Shown in pieces: positions 28,483 to 37,290 of a stretch of 64,000 nt of DNA (position 1 is the stretch's first letter; every line of letters begins with the position of its first letter). Both the position numbers and the translations under genes were made by a program. Where the stretch lies: positions 1-64,000 of the forward strand of contig NZ_JADWPD010000002.1 in the NCBI RefSeq assembly GCF_017308975.1. Reading direction: 5' to 3'. Under the pieces are notes generated by a model, which saw only the letters and a program-made list of their open reading frames with translations, was not told the origin of the DNA and searched no databases. The stretch is from Amycolatopsis sp. MtRt-6 (GTDB lineage: Bacteria; Actinomycetota; Actinomycetes; Mycobacteriales; Pseudonocardiaceae).

Positions 28483-30270
28483 CTACTTCTCGCCTTGCTC
28501 GCTCGCGTTGTCCTTGGAGTGGTCTCCCGGGATCACCGCTTCGGTGAGCAGCTGCGACGGCGCCGCGTGGCTGTTGACCTTCTGCTTCCCGAAGAAGCCG
28601 ATCTCGCCTTCCTTGTGGATGCGCTCGATCATGTGCGGGTAGTGCAGCTCGAACGCGGGCCGCTCGGAGCGGATCCGGGGCAGCTCGGTGAAGTTGTGCC
28701 GCGGCGGCGGGCAGGACGTCGCCCACTCGAGCGAGTTGCCGTAGCCCCACGGGTCGTCCACCGTGACGATCTCGCCGTACCGGTAGCTCTTGAAGACGTT
28801 CCAGATGAACGGCAGCGTCGAGGCGCCGAGGATGTACGCGCCGATCGTGGAGATCGTGTTCAGCGTGGTGAAGCCGTCGGTGGTCAGGTAGTCCGCGTAC
28901 CGGCGCGGCATGCCCTCGGCGCCCAGCCAGTGCTGGACGAGGAACGTGCCGTGGAAGCCGATGAACGTGGTCCAGAAGTGCCACTTGCCGAGCTTCTCGT
29001 CCATCATCCGGCCGGTGATCTTCGGGAACCAGAAGTAGATGCCGGCGAAGGTGGCGAACACGATCGTGCCGTAGAGCACGTAGTGGAAGTGCGCGACGAC
29101 GAAGTAGCTGTCCGACACGTGGAAGTCGATGGCCGGCGCGGCCAGCAGGATGCCGGTCAGGCCGCCGAAGAGGAACGTGACGATGAAGCCCATCGAGAAG
29201 ATCATCGGCGTCTCGAAGGACAGCTGGCCTTTCCACATCGTGCCGATCCAGTTGAAGAACTTGATGCCGGTCGGGACGGCGATCAGGAACGTCATGAAGG
29301 AGAAGAACGGCAGCAGCACGGCGCCGGTGGCGTACATGTGGTGCGCCCACACCGCGACCGACAGCGCCGCGATCGCCAGCGTCGCCCAGACCAGGCTCTT
29401 GTAGCCGAACAGCGGCTTGCGGCTGAACACCGGGAAGATCTCCGACACGATGCCGAAGAACGGCAGCGCGACGATGTACACCTCGGGATGGCCGAAGAAC
29501 CAGAACAGGTGCTGCCAGAGGATCACGCCGCCGTTTTCGGGGTCGAACACGTGCGCCCCGAGGTGCCGGTCCGCCAGCAGGCCGAACAGCGCCGCGGTCA
29601 GGATCGGGAAGGCGAGCAGGACCAGGATGCTCGTGACCAGGATGTTCCAGGTGAAGATCGGCATCCGGTACATCGTCATGCCCGGCGCGCGCAGGCAGAC
29701 CACGGTGGTGATCATGTTGACCGCGCCGAGGATGGTGCCGAGACCACCGATGATGAGACCGGAGATCCAGAGGTCGGCGCCGACGCCCGGCGAGTGGATG
29801 GCGTCCGACAGCGGGGTGTAGGCGAACCAGCCGAAGTCGGCGGCGCCACCCGGGGTCAGGAAGCCGGACATCACGATCAGGCCGCCGAAGAGGTACAGCC
29901 AGTACGAGAACGCGTTCAGCCGCGGGAAGGCGACGTCCGGCGAGCCGATCTGCAGCGGCAGGACGAAGTTCGCGAAGCCGAAGAGGATCGGGGTCGCGTA
30001 CAGCAGCAGCATCACCGTGCCGTGCATGGTGAACAGCTGGTTGTACTGCTCCTGCGAAAGGAACTGCTGCCCGGGCCGCGCCAGTTCGGTGCGGATCAGC
30101 ATGGCCATCGCGCCGCCCGCCATGAAGAAGGCGAACGACGTGACCAGGTACATGATCCCGATCTGCTTGTGGTCCGTCGTGCGGAACAACCGCAGCAGGT
30201 ACGAACCCTTGACCGACTCGCGCGCGGGGTACGGGCGCGTCGCGATCGGCTTGGGGGCTACGGCCGTCAC
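28483..30270 (-). CDS. ctaD: Cytochrome c oxidase subunit I (aa3-type)
   Basis: Catalytic subunit of the terminal oxidase, with twelve membrane helices over 595 residues. Heme and copper ligands are readable: [26 protein letters not shown] with the Tyr-His crosslink pair, WAHHMYATG for CuB, and [13 protein letters not shown] 30270 is chosen because GGAGG lies 5 nt upstream. A TTG-like reading 15 nt longer is less likely. Other cox genes are not in the window. Confidence 0.96.
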   Translation of the reverse strand: MTAVAPKPIATRPYPARESVKGSYLLRLFRTTDHKQIGIMYLVTSFAFFMAGGAMAMLIRTELARPGQQFLSQEQYNQLFTMHGTVMLLLYATPILFGFANFVLPLQIGSPDVAFPRLNAFSYWLYLFGGLIVMSGFLTPGGAADFGWFAYTPLSDAIHSPGVGADLWISGLIIGGLGTILGAVNMITTVVCLRAPGMTMYRMPIFTWNILVTSILVLLAFPILTAALFGLLADRHLGAHVFDPENGGVILWQHLFWFFGHPEVYIVALPFFGIVSEIFPVFSRKPLFGYKSLVWATLAIAALSVAVWAHHMYATGAVLLPFFSFMTFLIAVPTGIKFFNWIGTMWKGQLSFETPMIFSMGFIVTFLFGGLTGILLAAPAIDFHVSDSYFVVAHFHYVLYGTIVFATFAGIYFWFPKITGRMMDEKLGKWHFWTTFIGFHGTFLVQHWLGAEGMPRRYADYLTTDGFTTLNTISTIGAYILGASTLPFIWNVFKSYRYGEIVTVDDPWGYGNSLEWATSCPPPRHNFTELPRIRSERPAFELHYPHMIERIHKEGEIGFFGKQKVNSHAAPSQLLTEAVIPGDHSKDNASEQGEK

Positions 30271-30405
30271 TCCTGCCTCCAACACTGAAACCTTGTGGTG
30301 GTCATCGTCGCGCCACCGGGGGCCGGGAAGACCCGATCCGGCGGCTTAGGGGGATCGTAGCCCTCGCTACCGACAGTCGCGCGCACCGGCTGGCAAGATC
30401 GGGGC

Positions 30406-31218
30406 GTGGCCGACGACTACACCCGCGCGGCGGTGCGCGCGGCCCTCACCGTGACCGCCCGGCTGGGCCTGCCCGCCCACGAGCCCGAAGTGCTCCACGA
30501 ACGGTCGAACGTGCTGGTGAGGCTGGGTCCGCTGGTCGCCAGGGTGCCGGCGACGATCCGCCTGGCGCGGACCGGACCGGCGTGGCAGGAGCGGGACGTG
30601 GCGGTGTCGGAGTTCCTCACCGAACGTGGTGTGCTCGTCGTCTCACCCACCACGGATCCCCCGGCCGGACCCCATTTCGCCGAAGGGCTCCCGGTCACGC
30701 TCTGGCACCACACCCCGCACGACCCGGACCACCGGTACGCCCCGGAGGTCGTCGCGCGGTCCCTCGCCGAGGTGCACGCGGCACTGCGGGAGTACCCCGG
30801 CGAGCTACCCCGGCGCGGCCCGCTGGACGACCTCGGCCGCGTCTTCGACCGCCACGACCTGGACCCGCGGTTGCGCGTGGAGGCCGCCCGCCTCGCCGCG
30901 ACGCTGCCGGAGACCGCCGCGCAGCCGCTGCACGGCGACGCCCACCCCGGGAACCTGATCGCCACGCCCGCCGGTCCCTGCTGGCTGGACTTCGAGGACA
31001 CCTGGCGCGGACCGCTCGCCTGGGACCTGAGCATCCTCGCCCGGCAGGGCGGTCCGGAGTTCCTGGCCGCCTACCCGGGCGAAGTGGACGAAGAGGCACT
31101 TCGCGTGTGTACGCGGTTACGCGAGCTGTACTCGGTTGTGTGGCAGTTCGTCATCGCCATCCGGTTCCCGCACCGGCTTCCCGGAGCGCGCTCGGCGCTC
31201 GCCGCCTACTTCTCGTGA
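30406..31218 (+). CDS. Aminoglycoside-phosphotransferase-fold kinase
   Basis: This 270-residue APH-fold protein has the catalytic loop QPLHGDAHPGNLI and the metal-binding WLDFEDTWRG, the counterparts of kinase HxDxxxxN and DxD. The substrate may be an antibiotic, sugar or choline-like alcohol. It starts with GTG behind CAAGAT, is divergent from ctaD, and overlaps the convergent hydrolase gene by 13 nt. Confidence 0.85.
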   Translation: MADDYTRAAVRAALTVTARLGLPAHEPEVLHERSNVLVRLGPLVARVPATIRLARTGPAWQERDVAVSEFLTERGVLVVSPTTDPPAGPHFAEGLPVTLWHHTPHDPDHRYAPEVVARSLAEVHAALREYPGELPRRGPLDDLGRVFDRHDLDPRLRVEAARLAATLPETAAQPLHGDAHPGNLIATPAGPCWLDFEDTWRGPLAWDLSILARQGGPEFLAAYPGEVDEEALRVCTRLRELYSVVWQFVIAIRFPHRLPGARSALAAYFS

Positions 31219-31967
31219 GTCGCCGGGTACCAGGAGAGGATCGCCTCGACGACGTCGGCGGGAGCTTCGAGCGGGGTCAGGTGCCCGGCTTCCGGCAGCA
31301 CGACGAGCGTCGCGCCGGCCATGACCTCGACGATCTCGCTCGCCGCCGCCACCGGGGTGATCGGGTCTTCTTCGCCCACGATGACCAGCGCCGGGACGCC
31401 GGAGTCCCGCAGCAGGCCGAGCGAGTCGGGCCGGGTACGCAGCGCCAGTGCGGTCCAGGAGACCCCGGCGGGCGGCTGGGACTCGATGATCTCCCGGACC
31501 GTCTCGACCAGCTCGGGACGCTGTTCGCGGGTCGACGCGGCCAGCAGGTTGGGCAGGTTCGCCTCGGCGAGCCAGGTTTTGGTGCCTTCGCTCTCGACGC
31601 GGGCCGCGACGTCCAGCCGCGTCTGCGCGGCCTCGGCCGTGTCGGGCGTGGCCTTGGTGTCGACGAGCACGAGCCCGCCGACCCGCTCCGGGGCGAGCCG
31701 CAGCACGGCCATGGCGAGGTAGCCGCCCATCGAGCAGCCGCCGAGCACGACGCGGTCGAGGTCCAGCCGGTCGAGCAGCGCGACGACGTCCCGCGCGGCG
31801 TCCTCGAGGCTCGGCTCGCGATCGGACTCCGGCAGCGGCGAGCGGCCGAGCCCGCGCTGGTCCGGGGTGATCACCCGAAGGTGTGAAGCGAGGGGCTCGC
31901 GCACCGCGTTCCACATGCGGGAATCCAGGGGAAAGGCGTGGAGGAGGACCAGCGGCAGTTCGGTCAT
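31206..31967 (-). CDS. Alpha/beta hydrolase
   Basis: The 253-residue enzyme has the nucleophile elbow GGCSMGGYLA, the acid in VGEEDPITP and His in EAGHLTPLEAP. It resembles lactone hydrolases and esterases of the 3-oxoadipate-enol-lactonase type, without enough to name the substrate. ATG 31967 starts at the expected first strand (LPLVLLHAFPLDSRMW). It is divergent from the GNAT gene. Confidence 0.88.
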   Translation of the reverse strand: MTELPLVLLHAFPLDSRMWNAVREPLASHLRVITPDQRGLGRSPLPESDREPSLEDAARDVVALLDRLDLDRVVLGGCSMGGYLAMAVLRLAPERVGGLVLVDTKATPDTAEAAQTRLDVAARVESEGTKTWLAEANLPNLLAASTREQRPELVETVREIIESQPPAGVSWTALALRTRPDSLGLLRDSGVPALVIVGEEDPITPVAAASEIVEVMAGATLVVLPEAGHLTPLEAPADVVEAILSWYPATHEK

Positions 31968-31994
31968 GCGCCTCATTTTGTCGGACCCCCTCGC

Positions 31995-32000
31995 TAGCTT
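31995..32000 (+). promoter_or_regulatory. -10 element of the GNAT gene (leaderless)
   Basis: TAGCTT ends 7 nt before GTG 32008. Confidence 0.45.
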
Positions 32001-32007
32001 CGCCGAT

Positions 32008-32505
32008 GTGTTCACTGACATCGAAACCGGCCGGCTCCTGCTGCGTCCGCTCCACGAGGCGGACCGGCAGGCGATGGTCGACATCCACACCGACCCGCGG
32101 ACCAACCGCTTCCACCCGGATCCGCCCGACGTCCCACGCGCGTCGGCGATGTTCTCCGGCTGGCTGGCGCACTGGGCCGAGCACGGGTTCGGCTACCCCG
32201 CGGTGCTCGAGCGCGGCGGCACCGAGGTGCTCGGGATGTGCGGCGTGCGGCTGCGCGAGTTCCACGGCGAGAAGGTGCTCAACCTCGGCTACCGGTTCCG
32301 GCCGTCCGCGTGGGGCAAGGGCTACGCGGTCGAGGCGGGGCGGGCGGTGCTGGAGTGGTGCGCCCGCGAGCTGCCGTCGGTACCGGTGCTGGCGAGCGTG
32401 AGCATCGCGAACAAGCCGTCGCTCAAGGTGGCCGAGCGCCTCGGTTTCACCGAGTACACGGAGGAGATGTACGAGGGCGCGATGTCACGGCACTACCGGC
32501 GCTGA
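32008..32505 (+). CDS. GNAT-family N-acetyltransferase (RimJ/RimL type)
   Basis: Its 165 residues begin with the RimJ-like IETGRLLLRPLHEADRQAM. The acetyl-CoA region is LGYRFRPSAWGKGYAVEAGRAV and it ends with the NKPSLKVAERLGF helix. Such enzymes acetylate protein N-termini, amino acids or drugs. GTG 32008 is preferred to the ATG at 31966, which would overlap the divergent start region. Confidence 0.9.
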   Translation: MFTDIETGRLLLRPLHEADRQAMVDIHTDPRTNRFHPDPPDVPRASAMFSGWLAHWAEHGFGYPAVLERGGTEVLGMCGVRLREFHGEKVLNLGYRFRPSAWGKGYAVEAGRAVLEWCARELPSVPVLASVSIANKPSLKVAERLGFTEYTEEMYEGAMSRHYRR

Positions 32506-32541
32506 CGCGCCGGGCCGATGTTTGACAACTCCAGAGCGAAG

Positions 32542-32847
32542 TCACCAGCGCCGGCTCGGCCGCCGCCGGGCCCGGGCGTCCCAGCAGGCGCGGTGCCAGT
32601 GCCGCCGGTCGGCGACCGACCCGGTCTCGTCGGCGGGCCAGACCACGAGGTGCGGCGTCCCCGGCCGGATCTCGTGGTCGCACCCGGGACAGCGGTAGAC
32701 CTTGGTGGCCTGGCTCCCGGGCACGGTCCGCACGAGCCAGTCCCCGTCCGCCCCGGACTCGGCCCGCGCCCACCCGGTGGCGGCACCGAGGTCACGCTCG
32801 GGCGGCCCACCGTCCGAGCGGCGGCCGGGACGGTTGCGTCGTGGCAC
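32542..32847 (-). CDS. Small zinc-ribbon protein
   Basis: The 101-residue basic protein has a likely zinc site: CPGC in VYRCPGCDHEIRPG and H-x4-C in WHRACWDARA. An HLVVWPADE strand lies between them. The C-terminus is Arg-rich, as in nucleic-acid binders. GTG 32847 opens a PRRNRPGRRSDGG leader. Similar proteins occur widely in actinobacteria without known function. A 21-bp tandem repeat array lies just upstream. Confidence 0.7.
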   Translation of the reverse strand: MPRRNRPGRRSDGGPPERDLGAATGWARAESGADGDWLVRTVPGSQATKVYRCPGCDHEIRPGTPHLVVWPADETGSVADRRHWHRACWDARARRRPSRRW

Positions 32848-32927
32848 ACCCAACGGTAACCGCCACCCCACCAACGACCCCTCCAGGTACGCAACCCGAC
32901 CCGCCAGGCCCCCGACCCGACCCCCCA

Positions 32928-33032
32928 ATCACGCGTGTCGCCCCTCCAATCACACGTGATGCCCCTCTGATCACACGTGATGCCCCCTCAATCACGCGAG
33001 ATGCCCGGCCGATCACCCGTGATGCCAGCCGG
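32928..33032. repeat. Five-unit 21-bp tandem repeat with palindromic core
   Basis: Units start at 32928, 32949, 32970, 32991 and 33012, an exact 21-bp period. The consensus is ATCACNCGTGATGCCCCTCN. Each unit centres on ATCAC-NN-GTGAT, a 12-bp inverted repeat. The first and fourth units carry one or two changes in the palindrome. The array occupies the gap between two minus-strand genes, and the downstream gene is the zinc-ribbon protein. Confidence 0.93.
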
Positions 33033-33035
33033 AGC

Positions 33036-34136
33036 TCAGGCGGCCCGGTCCGTCACCCGGTCTCCGGCCCCCAGCCGGTGCACGATCGCGTCGTAGCCGA
33101 GGCCGTCCCAGCCGAGCCGGTGGAGGGTGCGGCCGGTGCGGCGGAAGTCCTCGCCACCGAGCACGGACATGATCGTGATCGCGGCGTCGACCATGGGCGT
33201 GGCGACGCCGGCGCACCGCGCGAGTGCTTGCAGCGGCACCAGCGTGGAGCGGATGTCCTCGGTGAGAAAGCGGTGGTCGAGGCTGGTCGGCGCGGCGATT
33301 GTCCGGTACGGCTTCACGGTCCGCAACGCGTCGAGCAGCGTCGTGGCCGGGCAGCCGTAGTAGCGGTCGAGGACCTCGGTCATGGGCAGCAGCCGGGCGC
33401 CGTAGGCGCGCGCGACGGCGGCGAACTCGGCTTCGGTGCGTTCGAGCAGGGCGATCGTCCGCGCCGAGACGCCTTCGACGTAGAACAGCAGCTCCTCCGC
33501 CCGGTCGATGGTGCCGAGGTTGGCCAGCGCGATCGGCACGTGCGCGACCGCGCCGAAGTCGTGCAGGCCACGTTCCACCGGGTTGCGCGCGACCTCCAGC
33601 ATCGGGAACCACTCGCGCAGCAGCCCGGCGCGCCGGGCGACGGCGGCCGCGCTGCTGCCGGAGATCAGGTTCCAGCCCTTGACGCCGAGCACGGTGACGC
33701 CGTCGGTCCCGGACGGCCGAGCGGCGAAGAGCGCGTCGGTCTCCACGACGTCGACGTCCGGCGCGCCGGCGGCGGCGAGCGCGTGGGCGAACTCGACGCT
33801 CCCGCAGAGCTTGCTGGAGAACAGCACCACGACCTGCTCCGGGCGCAGGTGCGGCGCGAGCCGGGCGGCGACCTCCGGGTAGGCGGTGGTCACGGTGGCC
33901 ACCAGGACGACGGCCTGCCCGGCCAGCCCGGCCGGGTCCGCGGTCACCTCCCGGAGCGGGAACCGCCCGTCGAGCACCCCGCGCGCGACGATCTCCCGGC
34001 GGCGCGCGATCTCCCCCACCGCCTCGAGATCCCGCGTGTACAGGTGTACTGGCAGTCCCCGCGCGGCGAGGTGCGCGGCCACGGCCCGTCCCTCACCACC
34101 CGCCCCGACGACCCCGATCCCGTCCAGCACGCTCAT
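33036..34136 (-). CDS. Octopine/nopaline-type (opine) dehydrogenase family protein
   Basis: The 366-residue protein has an N-terminal NAD(P)-binding motif (IGVVGAGGEGRAVAAHLAARG) and a helical C-terminal domain of the octopine dehydrogenase family (YVEGVSARTIALLERTEAEFAAVA, then GWDGLGYDAIVHRLG). Opine dehydrogenases reductively join an amine to a 2-oxo acid, sometimes making metallophores. No nicotianamine-synthase-like or metal-transport gene is beside it, so the product is unknown. Confidence 0.8.
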   Translation of the reverse strand: MSVLDGIGVVGAGGEGRAVAAHLAARGLPVHLYTRDLEAVGEIARRREIVARGVLDGRFPLREVTADPAGLAGQAVVLVATVTTAYPEVAARLAPHLRPEQVVVLFSSKLCGSVEFAHALAAAGAPDVDVVETDALFAARPSGTDGVTVLGVKGWNLISGSSAAAVARRAGLLREWFPMLEVARNPVERGLHDFGAVAHVPIALANLGTIDRAEELLFYVEGVSARTIALLERTEAEFAAVARAYGARLLPMTEVLDRYYGCPATTLLDALRTVKPYRTIAAPTSLDHRFLTEDIRSTLVPLQALARCAGVATPMVDAAITIMSVLGGEDFRRTGRTLHRLGWDGLGYDAIVHRLGAGDRVTDRAA

Positions 34137-34258
34137 TCCGCCCACTCCCGTCAGTCCGGTACGCAGTGGACTTGTCGGCACCGGCGCGGGGAAAGTTCCC
34201 GCGAGAGCACGTTCCCGGAAACGGGCCGCCCGAGCCGGCCCGCGTGTGCCGGCTACGC

Positions 34259-35383
34259 CTACCCCTGGGCCAGCGCCAGCGGCACCAGCTGTTCGGCCGT
34301 GGTGAGCGAGCCGTGCTGGCCGATCAGCGACGACTCCACGGCCTCCGCGAGCCCCCGCACCATCCCGAACCGGTCGCGGGCCGCGGCGACGACGTCGCCG
34401 ATACGCGGCAGCACCCGGTCGCTGACCGTGTGCCCGAACCAGCCCTCGGCGACGGCCTCCTCGCGCGAACGCACCCAGGCCCGCTCGCCGAGCACCTCCC
34501 GCCAGGCCGCGAGGACGTCCGCGGCCGCGCCCGGCTCGGTGTAGACGTGCCGGGCCCGGACCTCGCCCCCGAAGGTCCGGACGCCGGCCAGCAGCTCGGG
34601 CGCGTCCTCCAGGTCGAGCTTGTCGTCGACGGCCACCATGCCGTGGTCGGCCACCACCGCCAGCAGCGCGCCGGGCGGCAGACCGTCCACAAGGGACTCG
34701 ATGAGCCGGTCGATCTGCCGCAGCTGCATCCGCCACGCCGTCGAACCGGGGCCGTAGACGTGCCCGAGCAGGTCGAGTTCGCTGTGGTAGGCGTAGCAGA
34801 ACGCGCGCCCGTCGAGCACCGACAACGTCCGCGCGGCGAGGTCGCCCAGCGCGTGCACCCCGGCGTAACGCGCCCCGTTCTGGGTGGCCAGGGTCAGCGC
34901 CGTGTCGCGGAACTGGGCGGAAGACACCACGGCGGCGTCGATGCCCGCCGCGGCGGCTCGCTCGAACGTCGTCGGCAGGGGCTGCACCTCGCGGGGCGGA
35001 AGCGCGCCCCGGAGGTCGGAGCCGTCCTCGTGGCTGCACCAGCGCAACGCGTTGAGGACGCCCGTGCCGGGCATCTCGAAGGTGTAGCCGACCATCCCGT
35101 GCTCGCCCGACGCGAGCCCGGTGCCGATCGCGGCCACGCCGGCGGCCGTCGTCGACGGGAAGCCCACGCGCAGCGACTCGCGGGCGAGCTCGGTCAGCAC
35201 CGGGGCGTCCGCGGCGTGCTCGGCGAGCAGCTCCCAGCCGAGCCCGTCGACCAGCAGCACGCCGGCACTCCGCGCCTCCGGCAACGCCAGCGCGTTCCCG
35301 CAGCCGGGCACCCCGAGCGCCGCGAGCAGGGACGGGACGACCTGGCCGAGGTGCGGGACGTCGGCGAGCGAAGGCGGCTGCAC
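34259..35383 (-). CDS. Alkaline-phosphatase-superfamily phosphodiesterase (nucleotide pyrophosphatase-like)
   Basis: The 374-residue enzyme shows the two-metal site of the superfamily: DGLGWELL, nucleophile region GFPSTTAAGVA, ELDLLGHVYGPGS, VVADHGMV and GQHGSLT. It lacks a signal peptide and is thus cytosolic. GTG 35383 (VQPPSLADV) is the usual start. Relatives are annotated as nucleotide pyrophosphatase or phosphoglyceromutase-like. It may be cotranscribed with the dehydrogenase 122 nt downstream. Confidence 0.88.
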   Translation of the reverse strand: MQPPSLADVPHLGQVVPSLLAALGVPGCGNALALPEARSAGVLLVDGLGWELLAEHAADAPVLTELARESLRVGFPSTTAAGVAAIGTGLASGEHGMVGYTFEMPGTGVLNALRWCSHEDGSDLRGALPPREVQPLPTTFERAAAAGIDAAVVSSAQFRDTALTLATQNGARYAGVHALGDLAARTLSVLDGRAFCYAYHSELDLLGHVYGPGSTAWRMQLRQIDRLIESLVDGLPPGALLAVVADHGMVAVDDKLDLEDAPELLAGVRTFGGEVRARHVYTEPGAAADVLAAWREVLGERAWVRSREEAVAEGWFGHTVSDRVLPRIGDVVAAARDRFGMVRGLAEAVESSLIGQHGSLTTAEQLVPLALAQG

Positions 35384-35416
35384 GCGCCCAGCTTCCCATC
35401 CCCGGGCGCTCCCGGC

Positions 35417-35422
35417 GATAAT
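35417..35422 (+). promoter_or_regulatory. -10 element of the FmdB-like gene (leaderless)
   Basis: GATAAT ends 6 nt before ATG 35429. Confidence 0.5.
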
Positions 35423-35428
35423 CGCGGC

Positions 35429-35638
35429 ATGCCGACCTACGCCTACCGCTGCCGCGAGTGCACCGAGACGTTCGAGCTCCTGCGCCCGATGAGCGAATCC
35501 GGCGCACCGGCGACCTGCCCGGAGGGGCACGCCGACACCGTCAAGCTGCTCACCACGGTCGCCCTCACCGGGGCCGCGAGCGGTCCCGCGGCCCCGGCCG
35601 GCGGCGGTGGCTGCTGTGGTGGCGGCTGCTGCGGCTAG
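35429..35638 (+). CDS. FmdB-family zinc-ribbon protein with Cys-rich tail
   Basis: The 69-residue protein begins with the FmdB signature YAYRCRECTETFELLRPMS and carries a third Cys (TCPEG), giving a zinc ribbon. The C-terminus is GGGGCCGGGCCG, with four more cysteines. FmdB proteins are annotated as regulators, with little proof. The tail could bind metal. The stop overlaps the convergent lyase by 4 nt. Confidence 0.88.
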   Translation: MPTYAYRCRECTETFELLRPMSESGAPATCPEGHADTVKLLTTVALTGAASGPAAPAGGGGCCGGGCCG

Positions 35639-36753
35639 AGCGCCTTCAGCGCCTGGTCCAGGTCGGCCCAGAGATCCTCGACGTCCTCGAGGCCGACGGA
35701 CATCCGGACCAGCTGGTCGGACACCCCGGCGCCGTGGCGGTCGCCCTCGTCGACGATCCGGTGGCTGATCGAACCCGGGTGCTGGATGAGCGTGTCGACA
35801 CTGCCCAGGCTGACGGCCGGCGTGATCAGCCGGACCGCCTTGATCAGGGCGTGCGGGTCGCCGTCGACCTCGAACGCCACCAGCGGCCCGCCGATCCGCG
35901 GGTAGTGGACGGCGGTCACGGCCGGGTGCTCGCCGAGCCGGGAAGCCAGCTCCGCGGCGGTCGCGGAGGCGGCGTTGACGCGCAGCGGCAGCGTGGAAAG
36001 CCCGCGCAGCAACAGGTAGCCGGCGAGCGGGTGCAGCACGCCGCCGGTGGCGAAGCGGATCTGCCGCAGCCGGGCAGCTTCCTCCGCGTCGCACGCGACG
36101 ATCCCGCCCATCACGTCGCCGTGGCCGCCGAGGAACTTCGTCGCGCTGTGCAGCACGATCCGGGCGCCGTGGCGGCCCGGGCGCTGGAGCACCGGGGTCG
36201 CGAACGTGTTGTCCACCAGGAGGGGCACGTCTCCGCAAGCCAGGGCCAGCGCGGCGATGTCGGCCTCGGCCAGGGTCGGGTTCGCCGGCGTCTCGACGAA
36301 CACCAGCCCGGTGTCCGGCCGCAGCGCGGCGGCGACCGCGTCGGGTGCGGCCCAGGTGACCTCGGTACCGAGCAGCCCGGACTCCAGCAGGTGGTCGCTG
36401 CAGCCGTAGAGCGGGCGCACCGCGACGACGTGCCGTTTCCCTTGCGCCACCGCGGAAAGCAGGCAGGCCGAGACGGCGGCCATCCCGCTGGCGAACGCGA
36501 CGCCGTGGTCGAAGCCTTCGAGCTCGGCGAGCGCCCGCTCGAACCGTTCGACGGTCGGGTTGCCCACCCGGCCGTAGATCGGCGGGCCGTCGAGCTCGGC
36601 GCCGGCGGCGAAGGCGTCGATCCGGGCGGCTTCGGCGGCGCTGTCGCGGGACGGGTACGTCGTGGACAGGTCGAGCGGAGCGGCGTGCACGCCGAGGTCC
36701 GTGAGATCGTCACGGCCGGCGTGGACGGCTCGCGTGCGCAGCGAGGAAGTCAT
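35635..36753 (-). CDS. PLP-dependent Cys/Met-metabolism lyase
   Basis: Member of the cystathionine gamma-lyase/synthase/methionine gamma-lyase family, 372 residues. The PLP lysine is in LHSATKFLGGHGD. IYGRVGNPTVERFERALAELEG and FVETPANPT are family motifs. The last 20 residues (DQLVRMSVGLEDVEDL) are the usual C-terminal signature. The exact reaction cannot be read. The divergent Lrp regulator suggests amino-acid-responsive control. Confidence 0.9.
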   Translation of the reverse strand: MTSSLRTRAVHAGRDDLTDLGVHAAPLDLSTTYPSRDSAAEAARIDAFAAGAELDGPPIYGRVGNPTVERFERALAELEGFDHGVAFASGMAAVSACLLSAVAQGKRHVVAVRPLYGCSDHLLESGLLGTEVTWAAPDAVAAALRPDTGLVFVETPANPTLAEADIAALALACGDVPLLVDNTFATPVLQRPGRHGARIVLHSATKFLGGHGDVMGGIVACDAEEAARLRQIRFATGGVLHPLAGYLLLRGLSTLPLRVNAASATAAELASRLGEHPAVTAVHYPRIGGPLVAFEVDGDPHALIKAVRLITPAVSLGSVDTLIQHPGSISHRIVDEGDRHGAGVSDQLVRMSVGLEDVEDLWADLDQALKAL

Positions 36754-36799
36754 GGCACCATGGTCGAGCTTTTCCCGGGCTTGGAGCAACAGTCTCGGA

Positions 36800-36805
36800 T
36801 ATCAT
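36800..36805 (+). promoter_or_regulatory. -10 element of the first Lrp gene (leaderless)
   Basis: TATCAT ends 6 nt before ATG 36812, inside the 58-bp divergent gap with the PLP lyase. Confidence 0.5.
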
Positions 36806-36811
36806 TCGGCG

Positions 36812-37288
36812 ATGTCCGCTTCCGTCGAACTGAGTCCGGTTGATCTCGAGATCCTGCGCCTTTTGCAGAACGATGCCCGGATCACCAACAAGGACCTGGC
36901 GGCCGCGGTCGGCATCGCGCCGTCGACGTGCCTGGACCGGGTCGCCCGGTTGCGGGACACCGGCGTGATCACCGGCCAGCACGCCTCGGTCGACGCGGCG
37001 AAGCTCGGACGGCCGCTGGAGGCGTTCCTGTTCGTCCAGGTCCGCCCGCACCGGCGGCCGCTGGTCGACCCGTTCATCGAGCACCTGCTGTCCCTGCCGG
37101 AGGTGCGCGCGGTCTACCACCTGACCGGGCCGGACGACTTCCTCGCGCACGTCGCCACCAGCTCCGCCGGGGAGCTGCAGCGGCTGGTCCTCGACGAGCT
37201 CACCGCGCGGGACGAGGTCGCCCGCGTCCACACGAACCTCGTCTTCCAGCACTGGAGCGGCGGCCCGCTGCTGCCACCGGGAGCCTGA
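36812..37288 (+). CDS. Lrp/AsnC family regulator, divergent from PLP lyase
   Basis: This 158-residue feast/famine regulator has the N-terminal HTH DLEILRLLQNDARITNKDLAAAVGIAPSTCLDRVARL, followed by a RAM ligand domain ending in VHTNLVFQHWSG. Lrp proteins often control a divergent neighbour, here the sulfur-amino-acid lyase, in response to an amino acid. Confidence 0.93.
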   Translation: MSASVELSPVDLEILRLLQNDARITNKDLAAAVGIAPSTCLDRVARLRDTGVITGQHASVDAAKLGRPLEAFLFVQVRPHRRPLVDPFIEHLLSLPEVRAVYHLTGPDDFLAHVATSSAGELQRLVLDELTARDEVARVHTNLVFQHWSGGPLLPPGA

Positions 37289-37290
37289 CC

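Noticed and set aside
32792-33016. Heptapeptide-repeat protein read through the 21-bp array
   Set aside because: The frame is open on both strands only because 21 is a multiple of three. There is no ribosome site or domain, and it overlaps the start of the zinc-ribbon gene.
32928-33032. CRISPR array
   Set aside because: Repeats are contiguous with a 21-bp period, no unique spacers of about 30 bp exist, and no cas gene is in the window.
33036-35507. A single 823-residue protein on minus
   Set aside because: It joins an out-of-frame reading of the phosphodiesterase gene to the true dehydrogenase. The dehydrogenase has its own start at 34136.
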